Source: Planctomycetaceae bacterium (GTDB lineage: Bacteria; Planctomycetota; Planctomycetia; Planctomycetales; Planctomycetaceae). From it: a DNA stretch of 64,000 nt. Location: positions 62,001-126,000 of the forward strand of contig JANSXP010000010.1 in NCBI GenBank assembly GCA_024742875.1. Reading direction: 5' to 3'. Of the stretch, positions 50,508 through 59,099 are shown one piece after another (position 1 is the stretch's first letter; the number at the start of each line of letters is the position of its first letter). The notes below the pieces were generated by a model. It was not told the origin of the DNA. It did no database searches and saw only the letters and a list, made by a program, of their open reading frames with translations. The position numbers were made by a program, and so were the translations under genes.

Positions 50508-53500
50508 ATGAAAACGCTCCACTGGTTTGCTCTGCCTGCTGTGCTGCTGGGTGCTGTGCTGCCCATCACCCTGTCTTCCCTTCACGCGGCCGTTGAAGAC
50601 TCACCCGCCTGGGACGTCAATCATCCGCCCGGCCCCCTCACAGAGCAGAATATTGACACCGACCAGGGCACGTGGATGTCGGTGGATGTCAGTCCCGATG
50701 GCCGCGAGATCATTTTTGATCTGCTGGGTGATCTGTATGTGATGCCTGTCGAAGGAGTGCAGGGCGATCAACTGGCCGAGCCACTGACGTCCGGAGCGGC
50801 CTGGGACATGCAGCCGAGATTCAGTCATGACGGAAAGTGGATTGCCTTCACCAGTGACCGCCCGGGTGAGTCCGGCAAATCGGGCGATAATCTGTGGGTG
50901 ATGAATCGCAGCACGCAGGAGGTCACGCAGGTCACGGAGGAGTCATTCCGACTGCTGAATGGTCCAGCGTGGTCACACGACGATCTGTATCTGGTGGGCC
51001 GCAAACACTTCACCAGCCGGCGTTCTCTGGGTGCCGGTGAGCTGTGGATGTACCACCGCGATGGTCTCAGGCTGGGCGCCACAAAGGGTGTCGGTCTGAC
51101 AGAAAAGCCTAACGATCAAAAAGACGTCAACGAGCCGGCGTTCAGCCCGGATGGTCGCTACCTGTACTACTCTCAGGACACCACGCCCGGCAGTGAGTTT
51201 GAGTACGACAAGGATTCCAACGGGCAGATCTACGTCATTAAGCGGCTGGACCTGAAAAAGGGAGAGACAGAAAACTACATCACCGGCCCGGGAGGCGCCT
51301 GTCGGCCCGTGCCATCGCCGGATGGTCGGTCGATTGCCTTTGTCAGACGCGTGGGACACGAATCGGTGCTGCATGTGTTTGATGTCGACAGCGGGGCCGT
51401 TCGCCCTGTGTACGGTCCGCTGGAACGCGACATGCAGGAGGCATGGGCCATTCATGGTGTGTATCCGGCATTTAACTGGACGCCGGATGGGCAGTCGATT
51501 GTCATCTACGCCAAAGGGAAAATTCGCAGGGTGTCTGTGGCCAGCGGCACTGCGGAAGTGATTCCGTTTCGCGTCCGGGATTCGCGACAGGTCAACGGTG
51601 TGGTGCGATCCGCCGTGAAAGTCGCACCGGAAAAATTCCCCGTGAAGATGTTGCGCTGGGTGACCGTCTCTCCCGATGGTCGCCATGCCGTGTTTCAGGC
51701 GCTGGGTCAGTTGTATGTTCGCAACCTCGCTGACGACAGCCTGCGCCGACTGACCAGTCGGGAAGGCGAATTTGAGTTCTATCCGAGCTTTTCTCGAGAT
51801 GGCCGGCAGGTGGTCTACACCACGTGGAATGACAGCACGCTTGGCAGTATCCGGGTGGTATCGCTGGAAGATCCAAACGCATCGCGGGCGGTTACCGTTC
51901 GTCCAGGCCACTATCGGGATCCCGTCTTTTCGCCCGACGGCCGAATGATCGTCTTTCATCGCACCAGTGGCGGGCGATTGCGATCGCCTTTGTATTCGCA
52001 TGAACCGGGAATTTACAAAGTGGGGGCGGCCGGTGGTCGGCCGGAACGCATCGCAAAAAACGCCCAGCGACCGCAGTTCGGGCGCGACTCGGATCGTGTG
52101 TTTCTGCAGCGAACCAAATCGGAAAAGGATGCCGACAACCTCACGCTGCTGTCTGTGGATCTGAATGGTCACGAACAGCGGGAGCACTACACCAGTCGCT
52201 GGGCGACGGACTACTGCATTTCGCCCGATGGTCGTCACGTGGCGTTCGTGGAGCGGTTTCACGTTTACACGGCGCCTTTAGTGGCGACTGGCAAGCCAGT
52301 GACCGTCGGGCCGAAGTTTGAAGGCCTGCCGGTTCGCAAAGTCAGCAGCGAAGCGGGCGATCGCCCTCATTTTTCCGGAGACAGTCAGCGGCTGCACTGG
52401 TCGCTGGGGCCCGATCTGTACACCGTCGATCTCAACGCACCGGCGGTCGCCCCAAACGATGCGGATGACGCGGAGGACGATGCGGCCAGTCCTGTCACTT
52501 CGCGCAGCCTCGGTTTTACTTATCCGCACCATCAGCCGGACGGATCGCTGGTGTTGACCGGTGGTCGGCTGGTCACGATGGGGCCGAACGGAGTCATTGA
52601 AGAGGGGACCATTGTGATCGACGGCAATCGGATCAAAGCCGTCGGTCCGGCCAGTGAAGTGCTCATCCCGGCCGGAGCAAAGGTACTCGATCTCAACGGA
52701 CGCACCGTGCTGCCAGGTTTCATCGACGCGCACGCGCACGGCGGTCAGGCGTCGGCCGGAATGACGCCGCAGCAGAACTGGGTTGACTATGCGCGACTGG
52801 CGTTCGGGGTGACCACCATTCACGATCCTTCCAACAACACGCACGATATTTTTGCCGCCAGCGAGCTGACAAAGGCGGGGCTGATTACGGCGCCGCGCAC
52901 GTTTTCCACAGGCACCATTCTGTACGGCGCTGCTGGCAGCTTCAAAGCCGAAATCGAAAGCCTCGACGACGCGCTGTTCCATTTGAAACGCATGCAGGCC
53001 GTTGGTGCGTTTTCGGTGAAAAGTTACAACCAGCCCCGACGCGATCAGAGACAGCAGGTGATCGAAGCGGCGCGGCAACTGGGCATGATGGTCGTGCCGG
53101 AAGGTGGATCGACGTTTATGCACAACATGACCATGATTGTGGACGGCCACACGGGAATTGAGCATACGCTGCCCGTGCAAACCGCTTATGCCGACGTGAT
53201 GCAGTTGTGGCAGGGCACTCAGGTTGGCTACACGCCCACACTGTCTGTCGCGTACGGCGGGCTGGGTGGGGAGAACTACTGGTATGAAGTCGATGACCTG
53301 TGGCAGCACGAGCGACTGCAGACGTTTATTCCACCAGGGCAGTTGAATCCGCGTTCCCGTCGCCGCACCAAAGCGCCACTGGAAGATTACAACCATCGTC
53401 GGGTTGCAGAAATCACAAGGCAACTGGTCGACGTGGGCGGCCTGGTGCAGGCCGGTGGGCACGGTCAGTTGAATGGCATCTGCACACACTGGGAGATGTG

Positions 53501-53834
53501 GAGCTTTGTGCAGGGCGGCATGACGCCCCTGCAGGCACTGCGCAGCGGGACTTTGCACGGTGCGAAGTATCTGGGGCTGGATGGCGACCTGGGTTCGCTG
53601 GAGCCCGGCAAACTGGCCGACTTGATCGTCATGCAGGCGGACGCTGATCCCACGGTCGATATTCGCGATTCCGAAAAAATCGCCTACACGATTGCCAATG
53701 GCCGCCTCTTCAAAGCGGACACCATGGAAGAGGAGGGAGGTGCGCCGGCGCCGCAGTTCTTCTGGCAAAAATCAGGGCAGGGCGTCAGTTTTCCTCTGCT
53801 GGGGCTGCCTGGCTGCGGCTGCCTGCGTCAGTAG
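50508..53834 (+). CDS. Secreted TolB-like propeller fused to an amidohydrolase
   Basis: An 1108-residue protein with a signal peptide (LPAVLLGAVLPITLSSLHA). The first ~640 residues are PD40/TolB-type beta-propeller repeats (for example VSPDGREIIFDLLGDLYVMP, RFSHDGKWIAFTSDRPG, FSPDGRMIVFHRTSGG). The last ~420 residues form an amidohydrolase: LPGFIDAHAHGG gives the HxH metal pair, with further candidates in HNMTMIVDGHTGIEH and VQAGGHGQL, and the domain ends ALRSGTLHGAKYLGLDGDLGSLEPGKLADLIV. The fusion is known in Bacteroidetes and Planctomycetes. It may be a secreted peptidase- or imidazolonepropionase-like hydrolase, but the substrate is unknown. Confidence 0.88.
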   Translation: MKTLHWFALPAVLLGAVLPITLSSLHAAVEDSPAWDVNHPPGPLTEQNIDTDQGTWMSVDVSPDGREIIFDLLGDLYVMPVEGVQGDQLAEPLTSGAAWDMQPRFSHDGKWIAFTSDRPGESGKSGDNLWVMNRSTQEVTQVTEESFRLLNGPAWSHDDLYLVGRKHFTSRRSLGAGELWMYHRDGLRLGATKGVGLTEKPNDQKDVNEPAFSPDGRYLYYSQDTTPGSEFEYDKDSNGQIYVIKRLDLKKGETENYITGPGGACRPVPSPDGRSIAFVRRVGHESVLHVFDVDSGAVRPVYGPLERDMQEAWAIHGVYPAFNWTPDGQSIVIYAKGKIRRVSVASGTAEVIPFRVRDSRQVNGVVRSAVKVAPEKFPVKMLRWVTVSPDGRHAVFQALGQLYVRNLADDSLRRLTSREGEFEFYPSFSRDGRQVVYTTWNDSTLGSIRVVSLEDPNASRAVTVRPGHYRDPVFSPDGRMIVFHRTSGGRLRSPLYSHEPGIYKVGAAGGRPERIAKNAQRPQFGRDSDRVFLQRTKSEKDADNLTLLSVDLNGHEQREHYTSRWATDYCISPDGRHVAFVERFHVYTAPLVATGKPVTVGPKFEGLPVRKVSSEAGDRPHFSGDSQRLHWSLGPDLYTVDLNAPAVAPNDADDAEDDAASPVTSRSLGFTYPHHQPDGSLVLTGGRLVTMGPNGVIEEGTIVIDGNRIKAVGPASEVLIPAGAKVLDLNGRTVLPGFIDAHAHGGQASAGMTPQQNWVDYARLAFGVTTIHDPSNNTHDIFAASELTKAGLITAPRTFSTGTILYGAAGSFKAEIESLDDALFHLKRMQAVGAFSVKSYNQPRRDQRQQVIEAARQLGMMVVPEGGSTFMHNMTMIVDGHTGIEHTLPVQTAYADVMQLWQGTQVGYTPTLSVAYGGLGGENYWYEVDDLWQHERLQTFIPPGQLNPRSRRRTKAPLEDYNHRRVAEITRQLVDVGGLVQAGGHGQLNGICTHWEMWSFVQGGMTPLQALRSGTLHGAKYLGLDGDLGSLEPGKLADLIVMQADADPTVDIRDSEKIAYTIANGRLFKADTMEEEGGAPAPQFFWQKSGQGVSFPLLGLPGCGCLRQ

Positions 53835-53848
53835 TCTGATTTTTCCGG

Positions 53849-54889
53849 CTACCGAGTTGTCGGGATCCACGGATTCCACGAGCAGTAGTACATCGCGCGT
53901 GGTGTGCTGGATTCCAGCAGTAACTGCAGCGCCGATTTTTCCTGCTTCGCCGCTGAGCTGAGCAGGGCATCCAGCAGTGTGGGAGTGGAGCCGTAGCTGA
54001 TGACTTCGTAGTCGGACAGTTTCAGTGACTCTGCCAGGGCCTGCAGTGCGTCTTCTTCGTAGCCGATCTGATCCACCATTCCGTTGGCGAGTGCCTGATT
54101 GGCCGTGTAGATCTGGCCGGTGGCCAGTTCACGCACACCGGCGTCGTCCAGCCGGGGACGATTGTCAGCGATGACGCCGACAAACCGCTCAAAGCTGTCT
54201 GCCAGAATGCCATCCCAGACGGCCTGCTCCGGGCCCGTCAAATCGCGGAATGGATTCAGCGAATCTTTGTAGGGGCCGGTCACCAGTGGTTCGACTTTGA
54301 TCCCCACCTTGCTGCCCAGATCGGCCGCGTTGTAACGCGGAATGATGACGCCGATCGATCCTGTCCAGGTGGTCGGTTCGGCAAAAATACGACTGGAATC
54401 ACCACCGGCGACGGCGATGTAATAGCCGCCGGAAGCCGCCATGCGCTTCATGCAGACATAGACGGGCTTTTGCTCTTTGAGCTTTTGCAGTTCGTGGTAC
54501 AGCTGATGGCTGTCCGCAACCAGCCCTCCCGGACTGTCGATGGCCAGCAGCACACCTTTCACGGAGTCGTCTTCTTTTGCCGCCTCAATTTGTTTCAGCC
54601 AGCGTTCGGTGAACGGCGGCATGATTGTGCCGGAGAAGTTAATCACGGCCAGTTTGGCGTCGGCCGCCTCTGAGCCGGAATGGTGACGTGACACCACGCC
54701 GGCCGACGATCCGGACTGCGCTGCCTGGTTGATCAGGAAGGTGACGTTCAACAGGACGGACAGCGGCAGGATGAACATCACGATCCGCCATCCGATGGAA
54801 CGGGCAGACGTTTCAGAGGCCACCTGAATGACCACTGGGCCTGCGACCGTGGTGGATTCTCCGGGATTCAGTTTCACTTCTTTTGCCAT
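53849..54889 (-). CDS. sppA: Signal peptide peptidase SppA-type S49 serine protease
   Basis: A ~346-residue inner-membrane protease with one N-terminal helix (IVMFILPLSVLLNVTFLI). The S49 core has Ser 153 (MAASGGYYIAV) and Lys 208 (TGPYKDSLNPFRDLT) as the expected Ser/Lys dyad. GVLLAIDSPGG and the TGSIGV block are also typical. It is the short, single-repeat form rather than the ~600-residue E. coli form. It degrades remnant signal peptides or other membrane peptides. The ATG at 54889 has aaagga upstream; the open frame extends to 55045. Confidence 0.9.
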   Translation of the reverse strand: MAKEVKLNPGESTTVAGPVVIQVASETSARSIGWRIVMFILPLSVLLNVTFLINQAAQSGSSAGVVSRHHSGSEAADAKLAVINFSGTIMPPFTERWLKQIEAAKEDDSVKGVLLAIDSPGGLVADSHQLYHELQKLKEQKPVYVCMKRMAASGGYYIAVAGGDSSRIFAEPTTWTGSIGVIIPRYNAADLGSKVGIKVEPLVTGPYKDSLNPFRDLTGPEQAVWDGILADSFERFVGVIADNRPRLDDAGVRELATGQIYTANQALANGMVDQIGYEEDALQALAESLKLSDYEVISYGSTPTLLDALLSSAAKQEKSALQLLLESSTPRAMYYCSWNPWIPTTR

Positions 54890-55175
54890 GACCGTCCTTT
54901 TGCTGCAGGTGAGGTCGGAGTGTGGCGAATTGCCTCCCGGATGTGAAGACAGGAGGAATGGGTGGGATTTGACTGTTTTTCTGAATGTGAATGATGTTCG
55001 GAACGACATCGTCGTGCGGCCGGGAAATCTGCATCTGCGGACCAACAGGAGGAATCGACAAAGTCGATATGACTGTCGAGTCCATACAGCCCGATCCCGG
55101 TGTGCTCAGGCGAACGGCACCAGCCGTAAAGTGAAGCGTGGATCCGAGGCTCAGTTACCTGAAGGAGTCAGGACG

Positions 55176-56810
55176 ATGAAAAAGCAACGCGGTTTGAAGG
55201 TCTTTCTCTCTGCAGCTCTGGCAGGAAGCCAGCTGCTGGCAGCACTGTCTGTGTCTGCAGAGGACAACCAGTCCTCCACCCCTCCCGCGAAAACAGCCCA
55301 GGCCGCTCCGCAGACAACCGTGCAGCGGGAACTGCAGAAGCTGGTTCATGAGGATCAGGCCGGCCAGCAGAGCAACCGCCCGGTGCCCGCGATCCGGCAG
55401 GTGCAGGCCACTCAGGCTTCGGCCAGCGGGCAGCAGGTGAACCCGCAGCAGGTGAACCCGCAGCAGGATCTGCGCACCGCTCGCAAAGCCGTGCGGGAAG
55501 AGCGTCGGCAAAATGGATTCTTCCGCCGGCTGTTTACCGACAACTCACAGCCGAAGCAGATTCCCGGCCTTGGTGCACCGCCGCCAAAAATCGGCAATCC
55601 ACCGCCGCTGATCTATCGCTCCGTTGCCGGGCAGACCGTCCAGACAGGTGGGCCATCCGGCCGCACAATGGTCGTCAGCAACTCGGCTGCACCTGGCAAA
55701 TCCACGGTACCGATTGTGACCAGCAACGGTAAGCCTGTGACCAGCAGCGCGAAGCCTGTGACCAGCAGCGCGAAGCCAGTGAACGGCAACGCCAAAGTGT
55801 CGACAACCGACGGGCGAGCTTTTGAGAATCCGTTTGAGACGGCCGCTGATCAGGCCACTGATCAGGTCGACGACGTGCTGATGGATCTGGATGCCCTGGT
55901 GGCTGAAGAAAAAGCGGCGCTGGAAAAAGCCGAGTCGCAGGTGCAGTCCGCCGCCGTTGCCGCCGTTCCGGAACCAGCGGTTGCTGCCGAGATTGAGCCA
56001 GGCCTCGCCGTTGTGACGGAGTCCGCCGATCTTCCCCACGAACTTCCTGCTGTTGTCTCTGCCGACTCTGAGGATGTCGCTCCTGTGACGCTGCCAGTCG
56101 TCGAACCGGGCGATTCGGTTGCCGCCGAAGACGTCGTTCTGACAGAAGCCACGCCAGCTGACGACGAAGCTCTCGAAGCCGTTCCTCTGCTCAAAGTGGA
56201 AGCGGCCGACGCTGTGGTGTCCACAGAGCCAGCCGCCCCCATGGCCCTGACTCCCGTGGACGCTGCCACAGACAATGTGCCGGCTGAAGCTGTGGTCCAG
56301 GCACCGGCTGCGAACGCCAAACCGCAGTTGGACGTTGCCGACACAGCTGTTCCACAGCAGGCAGACGTCAGCCAGCAGCCTGAACAGAAACGGTCGGAAC
56401 TGTCTGTGGAAGAACGCCGTCGTCTGCTCGCCAGTCGTGCTCGCCGCGATCACCAGACCTATCGCATCATGGCCCGAACCGGAAAGACGGGTTTCAAGGG
56501 ATTCTGTCCGGTTGAGTTGCGGGATAACCGCGAGCTGATCGACAGCCGTCAGGACCACAAAGCGCGGTTTGGTCTGCAGACGTACTACTTCAGTTCTGAG
56601 GAAGCTCGGGTGGCCTTCGAGGAGAATCCTTCCCGCTACGCTCCCGCTGCTGGAGGCAGTGACGTGGTGCTGCTGGTCAATACCAGCGAAGAAGAGCCAG
56701 GCAGCCTCGACTTTTCGCTGTGGTACCGTGATCGGTTATTCCTGTTCCGATCTCGCGAAACGCAGCAGCTGTTCTCAAAGAATCCGGCTCGCTACGCCAA
56801 CCAGTATTAA
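55176..56810 (+). CDS. Secreted repeat protein with C-terminal YHS-like domains
   Basis: A 544-residue protein with a signal peptide (GLKVFLSAALAGSQLLAALSVSA). A long, probably disordered middle follows, rich in Ala, Val, Pro, Glu and Asp, with two short tandem repeats (QQVNP units near 85-97; KPVTSSA units near 185-200). A coiled or acidic stretch of VxPxEPAxAAE type runs to about 380. The last ~110 residues contain two copies of a YHS-like pattern: GFCPVELRDNRELID ... FSSEEARVAFEENPSRYAP and FSLWYRDRLFLFRSRETQQLFSKNPARYA. YHS domains often accompany metal proteins. The ATG at 55176 has a strong Shine-Dalgarno (aaggag). A strong terminator follows. Confidence 0.78.
   Translation: MKKQRGLKVFLSAALAGSQLLAALSVSAEDNQSSTPPAKTAQAAPQTTVQRELQKLVHEDQAGQQSNRPVPAIRQVQATQASASGQQVNPQQVNPQQDLRTARKAVREERRQNGFFRRLFTDNSQPKQIPGLGAPPPKIGNPPPLIYRSVAGQTVQTGGPSGRTMVVSNSAAPGKSTVPIVTSNGKPVTSSAKPVTSSAKPVNGNAKVSTTDGRAFENPFETAADQATDQVDDVLMDLDALVAEEKAALEKAESQVQSAAVAAVPEPAVAAEIEPGLAVVTESADLPHELPAVVSADSEDVAPVTLPVVEPGDSVAAEDVVLTEATPADDEALEAVPLLKVEAADAVVSTEPAAPMALTPVDAATDNVPAEAVVQAPAANAKPQLDVADTAVPQQADVSQQPEQKRSELSVEERRRLLASRARRDHQTYRIMARTGKTGFKGFCPVELRDNRELIDSRQDHKARFGLQTYYFSSEEARVAFEENPSRYAPAAGGSDVVLLVNTSEEEPGSLDFSLWYRDRLFLFRSRETQQLFSKNPARYANQY
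55431..55467 (+). repeat. 15-base in-frame tandem repeat
   Basis: The unit cagcaggtgaacccg occurs twice and then partly again, encoding QQVNP repeats in the YHS-like protein. It keeps the reading frame. Confidence 0.8.
55731..55772 (+). repeat. 21-base in-frame tandem repeat
   Basis: Two perfect copies of a 21-base unit starting aagcctgtgaccagc, flanked by partial copies on both sides, encode KPVTSSA repeats in the same protein. Confidence 0.8.
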
Positions 56811-56901
56811 CAGGCGTGCTGACCGATCAGAACGGCTTTTGAAGGGCCCGAGGCAGTTTCAGTAGCGCTTATGCTGAACGCCCACCCTGATGACAGACTT
56901 C

Positions 56902-56940
56902 AGGCTGCTGTTGCCAAACGGTGACAGCAGCCTTTTTTTT
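56902..56940 (+). terminator. Strong intrinsic terminator
   Basis: A 10-bp stem (aggctgctgt at 56902-56911, acagcagcct at 56924-56933) with a 12-base loop is followed by eight T. It ends transcription of the YHS-like gene and isolates the regulator gene downstream. Confidence 0.9.
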
Positions 56941-57163
56941 GCGCTGCAGGTTAGCGGCGCGAAGTGCAGCGTTTGGCTGCATTGCGCTGACGCTTCGCAT
57001 CCGATTTGTGCTGATGCAGAATTCGAACGATGTCAGACGCAGCGCCGATCTGCAGGATCTGCCGGTACCGGTCCAAAACTCTGAGTGTTCACCTTCAATT
57101 TCGTCACGATGACAACTTTTTGTTGAAGAGTGAGCAAATCGTTAACGCTTTTTGGAGGAAACC

Positions 57164-57223
57164 ATGTTGACACAAAAAGCCGATTGGAATTATCACTCGG
57201 CCTCTCAAGGAAACTCATTCTGA
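57164..57223 (+). CDS. Possible 19-residue leader peptide
   Basis: An ATG preceded by an excellent Shine-Dalgarno (ggaggaa, 57154-57160) opens a 19-codon frame (MLTQKADWNYHSASQGNSF) that ends about 180 bases before the regulator gene. No in-frame downstream extension links it to the regulator. It may be a translated leader, but it could be a chance ribosome-binding site. Confidence 0.35.
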   Translation: MLTQKADWNYHSASQGNSF

Positions 57224-57403
57224 GTTCACATCATACCTCTCTCATCCTTCCTTCCCGTTCGGGAAACAGAACACGACGACTTCCTTCCACAAGTCAGCAG
57301 GTCAGACCCATCATCTCAAAGATTCGTCTTACTGCAGTCGCGTTCAAAGATCTCTCAATCCTGCCTCTCTCTCCTTTCGTACTGCTCTCAAGTTGAGGAT
57401 ATC

Positions 57404-58927
57404 ATGAACGAGTACCCCTCAGGCGCTCATCATGAGCCGCAGATTTTAAGGTTTCCCGGTGCTGCCGCACCAACCGGAACCCCTGCTGCTCAGGAAATGT
57501 CTCATCAACAGACTTCCTTCACGCCGGAAGCTGCCACACCGCCTCCTCAATCGGTGCTGGTGTTTTCGCCTCGCCCTGGTGCTCGACAACTGCTGGCTGA
57601 TGATGTCCGCAAACGCGGCATGACGGTCTGCGAGACGGACAGCCCGGACGCCATGCTGTTTCATCTGAGTCGCCAGGAATTCCAGATCTGCATCATCGAT
57701 GACGCGGATCAGGTGTCGCGACTGCAGGAAGTGAACGCGGCCATTCGAAATCACTCTCGGTCCGCTCAGGTGCTGTGCATCGTCTCTGAAGACTCCCGCT
57801 GGGGACGAGAGACGGTACCCAGCTTTGACTGCGAAGTCATCGAGCGGCCATTCTCGGCCACTCGCTTCGGTGCCGGTCTGCAGACCGCCATTCAGAAGAA
57901 TGAGCTGATCCGGGAAAACGAAAACCTGAAGCGTCAGTTGCTCAATCGCAATCTGATGGATCTGGTGGGCAGCACGCCCGCCATGCAGGCTCTGCGAGAG
58001 AGTATTCGCATTGCGGCGGACGACGATCGCACTGTGCTGGTCCGAGGGGAGGCGGGCAGTGGCACAACTCTGATCGCGGAAGGTCTGCATCGCTGCAGCC
58101 GCCGTGCAGAGAAGCCTTTTCTGCGAATCGACTGCAGTCTGCACTCTGTCGAAACGCTGGAGCATCAGCTGTTTGGTGACGGCACGGCGGAAGGCTTTCC
58201 CGGTTATCTGATGATGGCCGATGGCGGCTCCATTCTGCTGGACAACGTGGAAACCGTGGCTCTGCCGTTTCAGAAGAAACTGGCCCAGCTGCTGGAGCAG
58301 CGAGCCACTTCCATTCTGAATGGCACGCAGGATTCGCCCAACATTCGCTTTGTGGCGGCCACGCACTGTGATCTGAATCGACTGGCTATGGAAGGCCGGT
58401 TCCGTGATGATCTGCTGCAGCACCTCAGCGGAATTACACTGCAGTCACCACCGCTGCGAGTGCGACACAACGACATTCCACTGCTGGTGGAACATTTCAT
58501 CGGTGAAATTTCGCTCAAGGAAGGGCGACCGCCGCGTGCGGTGAGCAGGGAAGCTCTGCAACTTCTGGAAAGTCACTCCTGGCCGGGCAACGTTCGCGAA
58601 CTTCGCAACATGATCGAGCGAGCCTGTACGGTGGATGTGGGTGGCACGATCGACGCGGAGAGCATTCGACCGTGGCTGCAGAATGAAGCAGTCGAAGAGC
58701 ACAACGTCGAATCCGTGGGCATGACGCTGCGGGAAATGGAACGCAAACTCATCGAATCCACTTTTGCTCGCTGCAACGGCAATCGGGAACGCACGGCTCA
58801 GATCCTGAAAATCGGTCTGAGAACGCTGTCCGGCAAACTCAGAGAGTACGGCTATCCTCCTCGTGGGGGTCCCGGATCCAACCTGAAGGTTCACGCTCCG
58901 GCTGTTGAGCAGCGTCGCGCTGCTTAG
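57404..58927 (+). CDS. Degenerate NtrC-type AAA+ regulator
   Basis: A 507-residue protein with the layout of a sigma-54 activator. A receiver-like domain spans residues 50-165 (FQICIIDDAD; the N-terminal acidic pair is missing), and a linker helix leads to an AAA+ domain (188-410) and a Fis-type helix-turn-helix (RERTAQILKIGLRTLSGKLREYG). Key residues are lost: Walker A reads GEAGSGTT (Thr 221 for Lys), Walker B LLDN (Asn 281 for Glu) and sensor I AATH. The second arginine-finger position is His 340, and the GAFTGA loop for sigma-54 contact is absent. It is unlikely to hydrolyse ATP or activate sigma-54 in the usual way. The start has tgagga upstream. Confidence 0.85.
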   Translation: MNEYPSGAHHEPQILRFPGAAAPTGTPAAQEMSHQQTSFTPEAATPPPQSVLVFSPRPGARQLLADDVRKRGMTVCETDSPDAMLFHLSRQEFQICIIDDADQVSRLQEVNAAIRNHSRSAQVLCIVSEDSRWGRETVPSFDCEVIERPFSATRFGAGLQTAIQKNELIRENENLKRQLLNRNLMDLVGSTPAMQALRESIRIAADDDRTVLVRGEAGSGTTLIAEGLHRCSRRAEKPFLRIDCSLHSVETLEHQLFGDGTAEGFPGYLMMADGGSILLDNVETVALPFQKKLAQLLEQRATSILNGTQDSPNIRFVAATHCDLNRLAMEGRFRDDLLQHLSGITLQSPPLRVRHNDIPLLVEHFIGEISLKEGRPPRAVSREALQLLESHSWPGNVRELRNMIERACTVDVGGTIDAESIRPWLQNEAVEEHNVESVGMTLREMERKLIESTFARCNGNRERTAQILKIGLRTLSGKLREYGYPPRGGPGSNLKVHAPAVEQRRAA

Positions 58928-58949
58928 ACCAACCGGACGAAAAATGTGG

Positions 58950-58985
58950 AAAGGGCGAGTTCTCACCAGGGACTCGCCCTTTCTG
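58950..58985 (+). terminator. Intrinsic terminator after the regulator
   Basis: An 11-bp stem (aaagggcgagt at 58950-58960, actcgcccttt at 58972-58982) with an 11-base loop and a short T tract lies 23 bases after the regulator stop. Confidence 0.8.
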
Positions 58986-59099
58986 CGTTGGCGGCCTGTG
59001 AATTAGACTTCTCCAGCCCGACCAGCTGTCTTCCTGGAAGATCTGTGCGGGCCGGCGGTCGTTCGATCTGATTTTGTCTGGCTGAGACCTGCAACAGGG

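Larger units (their letters stand above)
56811..57403. other. Long leader/intergenic region
   Basis: About 593 bases with a strong terminator near its left end (56902-56940), a short possible leader peptide (57164-57223) and a pyrimidine-rich stretch before the regulator start. No larger supported gene is present; two other short frames (starting 56890 and 57130) look non-coding. Confidence 0.55.

Noticed and set aside
57130-57396. 88-codon plus-strand frame before the regulator
   Set aside because: It overlaps the better-initiated 19-codon frame, has a Ser/Leu-rich composition and no good ribosome-binding site.
57404-58927. Calling this an ordinary sigma-54 activator
   Set aside because: The Walker A lysine, Walker B glutamate and GAFTGA loop are missing, so a standard annotation would mislead.
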